This document shows, in pieces, positions 33,403-42,018 of a DNA stretch of 64,000 nucleotides. A program made the translations under genes and the position numbers. Origin of the DNA: Tessaracoccus massiliensis (GTDB lineage Bacteria > Actinomycetota > Actinomycetes > Propionibacteriales > Propionibacteriaceae); NCBI RefSeq assembly GCF_000826065.2, contig NZ_LN623541.1, forward strand, positions 138,926 through 202,925, given 5' to 3'. Within the stretch, counting starts at the first letter, position 1, and every line of letters begins with the position of its first letter. The notes beneath the pieces are model-generated. The model made no database searches, was not told where the DNA came from, and saw nothing but the letters and a program-made list of their open reading frames with translations.

Positions 33403-34596
33403 ATGACGATGAAGTTGTCCCTCCTGACCCGTGAATACCCGCCGTCGATCTACGGGGGTGCCGGCGTCCACGTCGCCCAACTGGTGCCTCAGCTGCGCAA
33501 GCTGATCGACGTGGAGGTGCACTGCATGGGCGAGCCCCGCGACGGCGCCACCGCGCACGCGGAGGACTTTCCGCCCGACGCGAACGCGGCCCTGCGGGTA
33601 TTCGGCGCCGACCTGTCGATGGCCGCCGCGATCGGTGATGTCGACATCATCCACTCGCACACCTGGTACGCCAACATGGGCGGGCACCTGGGCGCGTTGA
33701 TGCGCGACATCCCCCACGTGGTCACCTCGCACTCGCTGGAACCCCACCGCCCGTGGAAGGCCGAGCAGTTGGGCGGCGGCTACCGCGTCTCGTCGTGGGC
33801 GGAGAAGACCGCCTACGAGGCTGCAGATGCCGTCATCTCCGTCAGCGCCGGCATGCGCTCCGACGTGCTGGAGTCCTATCCCAACCTGGATCCCGCGAAG
33901 ACGCATGTGGTCAAGAACGGCATCGACACCGACGAGTTCCGGCCGGATCACGACACCACGGTGGTGAAGGAGTTGGGCGTCGACCTCGACCGCCCGTCGG
34001 TCGCGTTCGTGGGCCGCATCACGCGCCAGAAGGGTCTGGTGCACCTGGTGCGCGCAGCCACCCAGTTCGACCCGGACACCCAGGTGGTGCTGCTGGCCGG
34101 CGCGCCGGACACCCCGGAGATCGCGGCCGAGTTCAACGACGCGTTCGCCGAGCTGCAGCAGCAGCGCAGCGCCCCGGTGATCTGGGTGCAGGAGATGCTG
34201 CCGCGCGCCTCGGTGCGCCAGGTCCTGACCAACGCGACGGTCTTCGCCTGCCCCTCGATCTACGAGCCCCTCGGCATCGTCAACCTCGAGGCGATGGCGT
34301 GCGAGACCCCCGTGGTCGCCAGCGCCGTGGGTGGCATCCCCGAGGTCGTCGTCGACGGCGAGACGGGCCTGCTGGTGCCCTACGACCCGGCACAGGCCGA
34401 GGACCCCGGCTACGTCTCGGCGTTCGAGGCCGGTTTCGCGGAGAAGGTCAACCAGGTCACCCGCGACTCCGCGCTGTCTGAACGCTTCGGCAAGGCCGGC
34501 CGCCAGCGCTGCATCGACGAGTTCTCGTGGGCCAAGATCGCCCAGGAGACCGTCGACGTGTACCAGAAGGCCATCGAGTCGCACCACGCTGGCTGA
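33403..34596 (+). CDS. glgA: Glycogen / maltose-1-phosphate synthase (GT4)
   Basis: ADP-glucose-dependent glucosyltransferase of the actinobacterial GlgA/GlgM group, 397 residues. Begins [24 protein letters not shown] (nucleotide loop in GT-B fold) and has [11 protein letters not shown] and the donor-site E-x7-E in [21 protein letters not shown]. Whether it makes glycogen directly or maltose-1-phosphate (GlgM) cannot be decided; no GlgE or GlgB is here. The ATG at 33403 is chosen from the N-terminal motif. Confidence 0.92.
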   Translation: MTMKLSLLTREYPPSIYGGAGVHVAQLVPQLRKLIDVEVHCMGEPRDGATAHAEDFPPDANAALRVFGADLSMAAAIGDVDIIHSHTWYANMGGHLGALMRDIPHVVTSHSLEPHRPWKAEQLGGGYRVSSWAEKTAYEAADAVISVSAGMRSDVLESYPNLDPAKTHVVKNGIDTDEFRPDHDTTVVKELGVDLDRPSVAFVGRITRQKGLVHLVRAATQFDPDTQVVLLAGAPDTPEIAAEFNDAFAELQQQRSAPVIWVQEMLPRASVRQVLTNATVFACPSIYEPLGIVNLEAMACETPVVASAVGGIPEVVVDGETGLLVPYDPAQAEDPGYVSAFEAGFAEKVNQVTRDSALSERFGKAGRQRCIDEFSWAKIAQETVDVYQKAIESHHAG

Positions 34597-34657
34597 GTGG
34601 GCGCTCCTGAGCGTCCGCCAGCGAGCTTGCGAGCCAGGGACCAGCGCACGACGCGAA

Positions 34658-34685
34658 AAGGGCCGCCCCGTACGGGGCGGCCCTT
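34658..34685. terminator. Perfect 28-bp palindrome, bidirectional terminator
   Basis: Arms 34658-34671 and 34672-34685 (AAGGGCCGCCCCGT and complement), extended by flanking CGCGAA/TTCGCG. It separates convergent glgA and the DUF3117 gene. Confidence 0.85.
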
Positions 34686-34707
34686 CGCGGGTCAGAGTTT
34701 CAGGTGT

Positions 34708-34875
34708 TCAGCCGACGACGTCCTTGAGGGCATCGAGGAGGGCGGTGGCTTCGTCGGGGTTCATCTCGACGACCAGACGTCCACCTCCGTCAACGGGAAC
34801 GCGCATGACGATGCCGCGACCCTCCTTCGTGACTTCCATCGGACCGTCGCCGGTGCGGGGCTTCATCGCTGCCAT
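34708..34875 (-). CDS. DUF3117 small conserved protein
   Basis: A 55-residue protein starting MAAMKPRTGDGPMEVTKEGR and containing GRLVVEMNPDEA. This is the DUF3117 family, found across actinobacteria (for example Rv1211, also next to the glg genes). Function is unknown. A GAGGG ribosome site lies 6 nt before the ATG at 34875. It is below common length cut-offs and easily missed. Confidence 0.9.
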   Translation of the reverse strand: MAAMKPRTGDGPMEVTKEGRGIVMRVPVDGGGRLVVEMNPDEATALLDALKDVVG

Positions 34876-34920
34876 CTGCAACCCTCATTCTGTAGATAAT
34901 CGAACTGCGGTTGACCTCTA

Positions 34921-35367
34921 TTATTCCGCATCCGGCAAATCTCTGCCCGGTTGGGTGTCCAATGAGTCCCCGTCAACTGGCTCCTGAGGCCGTGTTTCCT
35001 CTCCCGTCGGCGCCTCGGCAGCAGAGACGTTGGCAAGTTCGTCGACGCGGGGACGCTCGATGAGGTCGTCGACCACCTGCATGTCGTAGCCGCCGCGCAC
35101 CACGTCAAAATGTTGCGCGGCTGCGGGGCCTGCGATGCCGACGGCGACGTCGTCGAGGTACGCGTCCACCTGGTCGCGGCGGTAGCCGGTCAGCGCCTCG
35201 GGGATGCGCAGCTCGGCCAACAGTTCCGGAGTGACCGGGCCGTCGGGGACGACGCCTTTGGGGCGGTCGTTGACGGCCGAGGCGGGCATCTCCCCCAACG
35301 TGCCGCGGCCGGCGTAGACGGCGGCCCCCAGCACGGCGACGGCGACTGCGACAATGGCGATCCACAT
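34921..35367 (-). CDS. DivIVA-domain membrane-anchored protein
   Basis: A 148-residue protein with one N-terminal membrane helix (MWIAIVAVAVAVLGAAVYAG) and a short DivIVA motif (LRIPEALTGYRRDQVDAYLDDV, about 52-73), followed by an acidic tail. Likely polar or division-site associated by analogy; not a full DivIVA/Wag31. The ATG at 35367 lies 7 nt after TACTGT, which overlaps the end of the upstream LOG gene. Confidence 0.82.
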   Translation of the reverse strand: MWIAIVAVAVAVLGAAVYAGRGTLGEMPASAVNDRPKGVVPDGPVTPELLAELRIPEALTGYRRDQVDAYLDDVAVGIAGPAAAQHFDVVRGGYDMQVVDDLIERPRVDELANVSAAEAPTGEETRPQEPVDGDSLDTQPGRDLPDAE

Positions 35368-35370
35368 GGG

Positions 35371-36135
35371 CTAAACAGTACCGAACTGGCCGGGCTCGCC
35401 CATGACCTCCACGGCCTCGTCGATGTCGTCGGTCACGGTGACCAGATCGAGGTCGCCTGGCGAGATGTAGCCCCCGCCCAGCACGGTGTCCCTGACCCAT
35501 TCCATGAGCGGGGTCCAGTACTCGGTGCCGAACAGCACCATCGGGAAGTGCGTGACCTTCCCGGTCTGGATCAGTGTGAGCGCCTCGAAGAGTTCGTCGA
35601 GGGTCCCGAAGCCGCCGGGCATGGTGATGAAGCCCTGGCTGTACTTGAGGAACATCGTCTTGCGCACGAAGAAGTAGCGGAAGTTGATGCCCAGGGTGAC
35701 GTATTCGTTGAGGCCCTGTTCGTGGGGCAGTTCGATGCCGAGCCCGACGGAGCAGCCGTCGGCCTCCATGGCGCCCTTGTTGCCGGCCTCCATGATGCCG
35801 GGGCCGCCGCCGGTGATGATGCCGAAGCCCTTCCGCACCAGGCGACGCGCGAGTTCCTCGCCCGCCTCATACATAGGGTCGCCGGGCTTGGTGCGTGCCG
35901 AACCGAAGATGCTGACCGACGGCGGCAGGTCGTAGAGGGCGTCGAAGCCGTCGACGAACTCAGACTGGATACGCAGCACCCGCCACGGATCCCGCTGGTT
36001 CCAGTCCTTCTGGTCCTTGTCCTCGAGGAGGGCGCGGTCCGCCATCGGCTGGCGCATCTCCTCGCCGCGCAGGACGATGGGCCCTTGGCGGCGGCGGTTG
36101 CCGGGCTGCAGATCTTGGGGGCGGGGTTCAGTCAT
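35371..36135 (-). CDS. LOG-family protein (TIGR00730, nucleotide 5'-monophosphate phosphoribohydrolase)
   Basis: Rossmann-fold enzyme, 254 residues, of the 'lonely guy' family that releases free base from N6-modified AMP. Signature motifs: SIFGSARTKPGDP, ITGGGPGIMEAGNKGA, and PGGFGTLDELFEAL (the PGGxGTxxE catalytic motif). The natural substrate in bacteria is uncertain. Its ATG at 36135 shares one base with the dapE stop (TGATG), so it is coupled to dapE, as in mycobacteria. Confidence 0.92.
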   Translation of the reverse strand: MTEPRPQDLQPGNRRRQGPIVLRGEEMRQPMADRALLEDKDQKDWNQRDPWRVLRIQSEFVDGFDALYDLPPSVSIFGSARTKPGDPMYEAGEELARRLVRKGFGIITGGGPGIMEAGNKGAMEADGCSVGLGIELPHEQGLNEYVTLGINFRYFFVRKTMFLKYSQGFITMPGGFGTLDELFEALTLIQTGKVTHFPMVLFGTEYWTPLMEWVRDTVLGGGYISPGDLDLVTVTDDIDEAVEVMGEPGQFGTV

Positions 36136-37208
36136 CAGCTGTTCTCCTTGGCTGGGTTGAGCCAGCGGGTGAGCCCCGCTGCACATTTTTCTAGATCGGA
36201 AACCGGGCAGAATTCGTCGTCGCGGTGCGCGTAGCTGGGATCGCCTGGCCCGTAGTTGACGGCGGGCACGCCCAGCGCGCTGAAGCGGGCCACGTCTGTC
36301 CAGCCGTACTTGGGCCCTGCAGGCTCGTCGATGGCGGCAACGAAATCCTGCGCGAGGGGCAGGTCCAGGCCGGGGCGCGCCGCGGGTGAGAGGTCGGTGA
36401 CCTTGAGCTCGTAGCCCGTGAACCACTCCCCCAGTCGCGCGAGCGCCTCGTCGCCCAGTTTGTCCGGCGCGAAGCGGTAGTTGATGGTGAGCGTCGCCTC
36501 GGGTGGGATCACGTTGGAGGCCACGCCTCCGGAGACCGCGACGGCGTTGAGGCCCTCCCGGTACACCAGGCCGTCCACCTCGATCTCCTCCGAGCGGTAC
36601 TCGGCGAGCGTCTGCAGCGCGGGAGCAAGGTCGTGGATGGCGTTGTGCCCCATCCAGGCGCGGGCGGAGTGCGCGGCTGCGCCCGTCGTCGTCAGTTCGA
36701 CGCGGATGGTGCCCTGGCAGCCGCCCTCGATGTGCGCGGAGGTTGGCTCCATGAGGACGGCAAAATCCGCCTCGAGGAGATCCGGGCGGTTGCGGGAGAG
36801 GCGGCCGAGCCCGTTGCGGGTGGCCTCCACCTCCTCGTTGTCGTAGAAGATCCAGGTGATGTCACGGTTGGGCTCGGTGAGCTGCTCGGCGAGGTGCAGC
36901 ATGACGGCGACACCGCCCTTCATGTCGCATGCGCCCCGCCCCCAGATGCGGTCGCCGTCGGGATGCTCGACATAGCGCGACGGCAGGTTGCCGGCCACCG
37001 GCACCGTGTCGAGGTGCCCGGCGATCACGACGCGCTCCGCCCGCCCGAGGGTGGTGCGGGCGACGACGCAGTCGCCGTCGCGGAAGAGTGTGAGGTGGCC
37101 GAGTGCCTTGAGTCGCTGCTCGACGCGGTCTGCCAACTGCCGTTCGTTCCCGGACACGGACTCCACGTCCATGATCTCCTGCAGCAGCTTCGCGATCTCG
37201 GCGGTCAT
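36135..37208 (-). CDS. dapE: Succinyl-diaminopimelate desuccinylase
   Basis: Dizinc hydrolase (M20), 357 residues, releasing LL-DAP. Metal ligands and catalytic acid are seen in VIAGHLDTVP, GRGACDMKGG and YDNEEVEATRNGLG. The dimerisation domain lies at about 180-290. The ATG at 37208 follows TAGTCT by 7 nt (leaderless). It acts after DapC and DapD of this window. Confidence 0.94.
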   Translation of the reverse strand: MTAEIAKLLQEIMDVESVSGNERQLADRVEQRLKALGHLTLFRDGDCVVARTTLGRAERVVIAGHLDTVPVAGNLPSRYVEHPDGDRIWGRGACDMKGGVAVMLHLAEQLTEPNRDITWIFYDNEEVEATRNGLGRLSRNRPDLLEADFAVLMEPTSAHIEGGCQGTIRVELTTTGAAAHSARAWMGHNAIHDLAPALQTLAEYRSEEIEVDGLVYREGLNAVAVSGGVASNVIPPEATLTINYRFAPDKLGDEALARLGEWFTGYELKVTDLSPAARPGLDLPLAQDFVAAIDEPAGPKYGWTDVARFSALGVPAVNYGPGDPSYAHRDDEFCPVSDLEKCAAGLTRWLNPAKENS

Positions 37209-37218
37209 GCCCCCGAGA

Positions 37219-38121
37219 CTACCGATTGTTCAGCGCCTCAGCGTGTTCCTTGCAGCCAACAGGCGACTCGGCGCAGGCTTCGCAGGTGACCAGGCGCTCC
37301 CGGCACGCCAGATCGGCGCAGTTGACCAGCTTCGAGGTGGGCGATCCGCACCGGTGGCAGCAGCCGATGTGCTCAGCCCCCTCGGGCGCGACCGTCTCGC
37401 GGCCGTCGAAGACGGTGAGCGCGCCCTTCCAGTGGGAGCCGGAGCCGAAGCACTCCAGGTAGCGCACAATGCCGCCGTCGAGTTGGTAGACCTCCTCGAA
37501 GCCGCGGTCCTTCATCAGCTTGCTGAGGATCTCGCAGCGCACCCCACCGGTGCAGTAGGTGATCACCGGGCGGTTCTTGAGGTGGTCGTACCTTCCTGAT
37601 TCCAGCTCGGGGACGAAGTCGTGCGTGGTGGCCACTTCGGGCACCACCGCGCCCTCGAAGCGGCCCACGGCCGCCTCCACCTTGTTCCGGCCGTCGAAGA
37701 ACACCGCGCCGGGGTGCGCTGCGACGAAGGCGTCCACCTCCTCGGGCGTGAGGCGGCCTCCCCCGCCGATCACGCCCTCATCATCGACGGCGAGGCCGGG
37801 CTCCCCGAAGGCCACGAGTTCGGGGCGGGTCTTGACGCTCAGCCGCGGGAAGTCCAGGGACCCACCCCCGCCGTCGAGGCCGGTACCGGGCGACCACTTC
37901 TCGTCGAGTTGTTTGAAGGGCGCGTACCGCTTGGTGGCCTTCAGGTAGGCCTTGCAGGCGTCGAGTTCCCCACCCAAGGTGCCGTTGATGCCGTGCGGGG
38001 AGACGATGATGCGGCCGCGCAGCCCCAGCCGCGTACACAACTCCACCTGCCAGAGCTTGACCGCCTCAGGATCCGCCAGGGGTGTGAACCGGTAGAACAG
38101 GAGGATCTTCGCCACTGACAT
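37219..38121 (-). CDS. trhO: tRNA uridine(34) hydroxylase TrhO (UPF0176, rhodanese-like)
   Basis: Installs 5-hydroxyuridine at the wobble position. The 300-residue protein has an N-terminal acylphosphatase-like domain (ILLFYRFTPLADPEAVKLWQ), a rhodanese domain with active loop CTGGVRCE (reactive Cys), and a C-terminal Cys-rich zinc-like region (CCHRCG, CADLACRERLVTCEAC). The ATG at 38121 follows TACACT by 7 nt. Its gene lies back-to-back with dapD. Confidence 0.92.
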   Translation of the reverse strand: MSVAKILLFYRFTPLADPEAVKLWQVELCTRLGLRGRIIVSPHGINGTLGGELDACKAYLKATKRYAPFKQLDEKWSPGTGLDGGGGSLDFPRLSVKTRPELVAFGEPGLAVDDEGVIGGGGRLTPEEVDAFVAAHPGAVFFDGRNKVEAAVGRFEGAVVPEVATTHDFVPELESGRYDHLKNRPVITYCTGGVRCEILSKLMKDRGFEEVYQLDGGIVRYLECFGSGSHWKGALTVFDGRETVAPEGAEHIGCCHRCGSPTSKLVNCADLACRERLVTCEACAESPVGCKEHAEALNNR

Positions 38122-38217
38122 GCACGGCAGTGTAGCCACGCCGCACCGTTCACCCGCAGTGCCCACCCCAGCCATTGAGGGGTAGTTCCTCGCCAGCGCA
38201 CGATTAGACTTGCGCGC

Positions 38218-39153
38218 ATGACCGATGAGATCCGCACCGCTTGGGCCTGGGGCCTGGCCACCGTCCACACCACCGGCGCCGTCCTCGACGCCTGGTTCCC
38301 GGAGCCGAAGCTCGGCTCGCAGATCACCGACGAACCCAACTCGCTGCTCACCGACGCCCAGTACGTCGACGAGATCCGCCAGGTGGAGGCCAAGACGGTC
38401 CGGGTGGAGATCAACCTCGATGAGAAGCCTGAGACGGTGGAGGACGCCTACCTGCGGCTCCACCTCCTGAGCGCCCGCCTGGTGCGGCCGCACGCGATCA
38501 ACCTCGACGGCATCTTCGGCGTGCTGCCCAACAACGCCTGGACCACCATCGGGCCGGTCCGCCTCGGCGATGTGCCCCGCGTGCGGGTGCTGCTGCGCGC
38601 CCGCGGCGAACAACTCACGGTCTACGGCATCGACAAGTTCCCCCGCATGGTGGACTACATCACCCCCAGCGGCGTGCGTATCGCCGACGCGGACCGCGTC
38701 CGCCTCGGCGCCCACCTGGCCGAGGGCACCACCGTCATGCACGAGGGCTTCGTGAACTTCAACGCCGGCACGCTGGGCACCTCCATGGTGGAGGGCCGGA
38801 TCTCGGCCGGCGTGGTGGTGGCAGACGGCACGGACATCGGCGGCGGCGCCTCCATCATGGGCACCCTCTCCGGCGGCGGTCAGGAGACCATCCACCTCGG
38901 TGAACGCTGCCTGCTGGGCGCCAACGCCGGCGTCGGCATCTCGCTGGGCAACGACTGCGTGGTGGAGGCCGGTCTCTACGTCACCGCCGGCACGAAGGTC
39001 ACCTTGGCGGATGGGTCCGTCGTCAAGGCCCGCGAGCTCAGCGGCCAGGACGACCTGCTGTTCCTGCGCGACTCGGTGCACGGCTCGGTCATGGCCCGCC
39101 ACCGTCGCGGCCAGAAGGTTGAGCTCAACTCCGCGCTGCACGCCAACGACTGA
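38218..39153 (+). CDS. dapD: Tetrahydrodipicolinate N-succinyltransferase
   Basis: Succinylates tetrahydrodipicolinate, opening the succinylase branch. The 311-residue protein is of the actinobacterial DapD type, with a left-handed beta-helix (about 165-270; [46 protein letters not shown]). The ATG at 38218 lies 7 nt after TAGACT (leaderless). The stop shares one base with the next start. Confidence 0.95.
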   Translation: MTDEIRTAWAWGLATVHTTGAVLDAWFPEPKLGSQITDEPNSLLTDAQYVDEIRQVEAKTVRVEINLDEKPETVEDAYLRLHLLSARLVRPHAINLDGIFGVLPNNAWTTIGPVRLGDVPRVRVLLRARGEQLTVYGIDKFPRMVDYITPSGVRIADADRVRLGAHLAEGTTVMHEGFVNFNAGTLGTSMVEGRISAGVVVADGTDIGGGASIMGTLSGGGQETIHLGERCLLGANAGVGISLGNDCVVEAGLYVTAGTKVTLADGSVVKARELSGQDDLLFLRDSVHGSVMARHRRGQKVELNSALHAND

Positions 39154-39986
39154 TGAAGCGGCCCCTGATCGTGGCGCTCGTCACGGTCCTGGTGGTCGCC
39201 GGGCTGGGGGTGGCCGGCTGGTTCGGCTACCGCTTCGTCCACGAGCGCATCACACCTGAGGTCTGTCACGTGCAGCTCTCCGACCACGGGCGCCTGCTGT
39301 CGCTGTCGCCGGCCCAGGCGCGCAACGCGTCCATCATCGTGGCGGCCTCCGTCGAGAGGGGGCTCCCGGAGCAGGCGGCGGTCATCGCCCTCGCCACCGC
39401 GTATCAGGAGTCCGGCCTGCGCAACCTGGATTACGGCGACCGTGACTCCCTCGGCCTCTTCCAGCAGCGTCCCTCGTACGGCTGGGGCACACCCGAGCAG
39501 TTGATGGACCCCTGGTACGCCTCGCACCGCTTCTACGAGGAACTGGTGAAGTTCACCGACTGGGAGACCACCGACGTCAACGACATCGCGCAGAAGGTGC
39601 AGCGCAGCGGCCACCCGGAGGCCTACCGCAAGCACGAGGGCAACTCCAGGGCCGTGGCGGCGACGCTGCGAGGGGCGAAGCCCGCATCTCTGGGCTGCGT
39701 GAGCTTCGAGGCGGACGCCAGCCCCGACAGCGCGGACCTCGACAAGGCGCTCGGGGCCTTCGGGGCCGCGCTCACCGTCGAGCGTACCGACGGAGGGCTG
39801 CGCATCACCGCCACGGACGAGGCCTCCGCCTGGGCGGCGGCCCACCACGTCGTCGCGAACTCCTACGCGGCGGCAGTGACGCGTGTGCAACTCGGGACCC
39901 ACGTCTGGGAGCCGGAGAGTCGCGATTGGATCGAGTCGGACAGCCGCGACTCGGGGCTCACGGTCCTGGTCACTTTCGCCGGTTGA
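39153..39986 (+). CDS. Membrane-anchored transglycosylase-like protein
   Basis: A 277-residue protein with an N-terminal membrane anchor (LIVALVTVLVVAGLGVAGWFG) and an extracellular domain containing ATAYQESGLRNLDYGDRDSLGLFQQRPSYGWG, the Glu/Gly-Leu-Phe-Gln pattern of lysozyme-like transglycosylases. The predicted catalytic Glu is in YQESG. It is coupled to dapD (TGATG). Substrate and role are unproven; peptidoglycan is likely. Confidence 0.78.
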   Translation: MKRPLIVALVTVLVVAGLGVAGWFGYRFVHERITPEVCHVQLSDHGRLLSLSPAQARNASIIVAASVERGLPEQAAVIALATAYQESGLRNLDYGDRDSLGLFQQRPSYGWGTPEQLMDPWYASHRFYEELVKFTDWETTDVNDIAQKVQRSGHPEAYRKHEGNSRAVAATLRGAKPASLGCVSFEADASPDSADLDKALGAFGAALTVERTDGGLRITATDEASAWAAAHHVVANSYAAAVTRVQLGTHVWEPESRDWIESDSRDSGLTVLVTFAG

Positions 39987-40035
39987 GATATTCCCGGTTC
40001 CGCCGGGGGCGAAACGGCGTGGACAGCGGTTCCCA

Positions 40036-40065
40036 CCGGCCTGTCCCCGTGGCAGGATCTCGGCC
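40036..40065 (+). promoter_or_regulatory. Promoter of the poly-Cys leader (-10 CAGGAT)
   Basis: CAGGAT (40053-40058) lies 7 nt before the leader ATG, and TTCCCA (40030-40035) is 17 bp upstream of it. The same AGGAT could instead serve as a weak ribosome site. The pattern matches other leaderless genes in this window. Confidence 0.45.
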
Positions 40066-40149
40066 ATGAGCTTGATCCCGGCTCGCGCCCGATTCTTCGG
40101 CCGCGCTTGTAGCGACATCCGTGGCTGTCGCTGCTGTTGTCTGCACTGA
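40066..40149 (+). CDS. Cysteine-rich leader peptide (candidate cysteine-responsive attenuator)
   Basis: A 27-residue ORF, MSLIPARARFFGRACSDIRG followed by CRCCCLH, with Cys at 15, 21, 23, 24 and 25. Three consecutive Cys codons just before the stop would stall ribosomes when Cys-tRNA is short. AGCGACA (40111-40117) can pair with TGTCGCT (40126-40132), so the Cys codons lie in a hairpin. It precedes sulfur-uptake genes by 125 nt. Poly-cysteine short ORFs ahead of sulfur genes act as attenuators in mycobacteria; the role here is inferred. Confidence 0.75.
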   Translation: MSLIPARARFFGRACSDIRGCRCCCLH

Positions 40150-40273
40150 CGCACAGACCCCCATCCGCACACATTCGTGCCGCACGCCGTCCGGGCGTTG
40201 ACCTTTTGCATCCCCTCTTCTCAGGGCCTGTCCAGCATGCCCATTTCCCATCCTCTTCTTCTGGAGTACCCCC
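40150..40273 (+). promoter_or_regulatory. C-rich leader region between poly-Cys ORF and tsuA (possible Rho site)
   Basis: By my count 54 C and 23 G in 124 nt, with runs such as CAGACCCCCATCCGCACACA and CCCATTTCCCATCCTC. No U-run terminator is visible. A C-rich, G-poor tract freed of ribosomes after early release is a typical Rho loading site. Confidence 0.5.
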
Positions 40274-41344
40274 ATGATCCTCACCGGTCTCGCCCTGGGC
40301 ATCGCCCTCGGATTCGTCTTTCAACGCGGCCGCTTCTGCGTCACAGGAGCCTTCCGCGACGTGTGGCTCAGCGGCTCGAAGCGCTGGCTGACCGCATTCC
40401 TCCTCGCCATCGTCGTACAGGCCGTACTGGTCCAGGGCCTGCTGGGCCAGGGCCTCATCACCGCAAAGGTGCCTGAGATCGCATGGCTCGCCGTCATCGG
40501 CGGCTCATTCCTGTTCGGCATCGGCATCGTGCTCGCCGGCGGCTGCGCCACCGGCACCTACTACCGCTCCGGCGAGGGCCTGATCGGCTCCTGGATCGCG
40601 CTGATCTTCTACGCCGGCTTCGCCTCGATCATGAAGTACGGCGCGCTCAAGCCGGTCACCGACGCGGCCCTGGCCCAGAAGTCCGGCCTCACCACCGTGC
40701 ACGAATCGCTCGGCATCAGCCCGTGGCTGCTGGTCGCTGTCCTCGCCGGCGTCACCGGCTGGCTGATCTGGCAGCAGCGCGTGGCCAAGCAGCCCGTGGC
40801 GCGCCTCGAGACGAAACGCTCCGGCTTCGCCCATCTCCTGCTCGAGCGTCCCTGGAGCCCCTACGCCTCCGCCATCGTCGTCGGGGTCCTGGCCGCTGTC
40901 GCCTACCCCCTGTCCAACGCCACCGGCCGCAACTCGGGCCTGGGCATCACCACGCCGTCGGCCAACATCGTCAACTTCCTCACCACCGGCGACGCCTCGC
41001 GCATCGACTGGGGCGTGCTGTTCGTGCTGGGCCTCATCCCCGGCTCCTACATCGCCGCGAAGCTGGCAGGCGAGTTCCGCCTCCGCGCCCCCGATGCCAA
41101 GACCACCATCCGCGCCATCGCGGGCGGCACCCTCATGGGCGTCGGCGCCGCGGTCGCCGGCGGCTGCACCATCGGCAACTCGCTGGTCCAGACCGCCCTG
41201 TTCAGCTACCAGGGCTGGGCCGCGTTCCTGTTCACCTTCCTCGGCGTGGGTGTGGCCGCGCGCTTCTTCATCCAGACCCACAAGCGCGCCGGCGCAACAC
41301 CCATCCAGGTCACCTCCCCCAGCACCCTCGTGCGTACCCACTGA
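40274..41344 (+). CDS. YeeE/YedE thiosulfate (sulfur) transporter, TsuA-like
   Basis: A 356-residue integral membrane protein with about nine to ten hydrophobic segments in two pseudo-repeats. Three conserved Cys motifs that relay thiosulfate in TsuA are present: GRFCVTG, AGGCATGT and AGGCTIGN. GGAG lies 9 nt before the ATG. Followed after 26 bp by a TusA-like gene, as in known TsuA/TsuB pairs. Selenium-linked YedE is the main alternative, but no SelD or SelA is in view. Confidence 0.9.
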   Translation: MILTGLALGIALGFVFQRGRFCVTGAFRDVWLSGSKRWLTAFLLAIVVQAVLVQGLLGQGLITAKVPEIAWLAVIGGSFLFGIGIVLAGGCATGTYYRSGEGLIGSWIALIFYAGFASIMKYGALKPVTDAALAQKSGLTTVHESLGISPWLLVAVLAGVTGWLIWQQRVAKQPVARLETKRSGFAHLLLERPWSPYASAIVVGVLAAVAYPLSNATGRNSGLGITTPSANIVNFLTTGDASRIDWGVLFVLGLIPGSYIAAKLAGEFRLRAPDAKTTIRAIAGGTLMGVGAAVAGGCTIGNSLVQTALFSYQGWAAFLFTFLGVGVAARFFIQTHKRAGATPIQVTSPSTLVRTH

Positions 41345-41370
41345 GCACCCACACAGCAAAGGACCACATC

Positions 41371-41697
41371 ATGAGCTTCTTCGACCGTCTCACCAAGCCC
41401 CTCCTCGGCCGCGCCGACGGCGGCCCCACCGCCACCGCCGTACTTGCCGACGACGCACCCGCAGGCGAGGCACGCCAGTACAAGCTGGACACCGTCGGCC
41501 AGGTCTGCCCGTTCCCCCTCGTCGAGGCGAAGCAGGCCATCAAGGGGCTCAAGGCCGGTGACGAGTTGATCATCGACTTCGACTGCACCCAGGCCACCGA
41601 CTCGATCCCCCACTGGGCCGCGGCCGCCGGCTACCCGGTGACCAACTTCCAGCAGGTGGGCGAGGCCTCCTGGACCATCACGGTCCAGAAGGCGTAG
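41371..41697 (+). CDS. TusA-family sulfurtransferase (TsuB-like)
   Basis: A 108-residue protein: an N-terminal extension of about 35 residues, then a TusA domain with the reactive motif CPFPLVEAKQAIKGL (CPxP). An AAAGGA site precedes the ATG at 41371. It likely accepts sulfur from the adjacent transporter's thiosulfate and passes it on as persulfide. Confidence 0.9.
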   Translation: MSFFDRLTKPLLGRADGGPTATAVLADDAPAGEARQYKLDTVGQVCPFPLVEAKQAIKGLKAGDELIIDFDCTQATDSIPHWAAAAGYPVTNFQQVGEASWTITVQKA

Positions 41698-41715
41698 CCG
41701 CCAGTCTGGTCTTAG

Positions 41716-41755
41716 GTGAAGGGTTTCGTACCGCAGTCGGTACCAAACCCTTCAC
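41716..41755. terminator. 17-bp stem-loop after the sulfur-uptake genes
   Basis: Arms 41716-41732 and 41739-41755 pair with one mismatch around a 6-nt loop. It follows the tusA-like stop by 18 nt and probably ends that transcript. Confidence 0.75.
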
Positions 41756-41953
41756 CACAGCACAACAGAGGCCAAAGAGTCCCCAGCCTCGGCAGCGCCC
41801 ACCCGCAGTGGAACAGGCGCCGAACCGTGGCGGCGACCATGCGCCACGCACCTCGGAGCTGCCACCGAGCGACCGCCTCCGCCATGGGCGGCGAAGGCCC
41901 CATCAAAAGACTGCGGGACCAAGTTTTCATCACGGTGTCAGAAACGCTGCAGA

Positions 41954-41990
41954 GGTTTCGACACTGCTGGCTGCGCTCGCAGGCTCAACC
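41954..41990 (-). repeat. Dispersed repeat, TGGTTGAGCCTGCGAGCGC family
   Basis: Inverted copy beginning GGTTTCGACACTGCTGGC and ending GCTCAACC. It shares CAGAAACGCTG upstream with the copy at 60217. Confidence 0.75.
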
Positions 41991-42018
41991 AACAAATTGG
42001 CTGATCAAGCTCGCAGGC

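Larger units (their letters stand above)
41698..42018. other. 320-bp intergenic stretch: terminator plus repeat DNA
   Basis: Holds the stem-loop at 41716-41755, a segment resembling 60146-60180 (GGCGGCGAAGGC...CTGCGG), and the minus-strand copy of the TGGTTGAGCC repeat at 41954-41990. No gene is apparent. Confidence 0.6.

Noticed and set aside
40066-40149. Small ORF considered as random
   Set aside because: The Cys-Cys-Cys end, position ahead of sulfur genes and start signature are too specific, so it was kept as a leader peptide.
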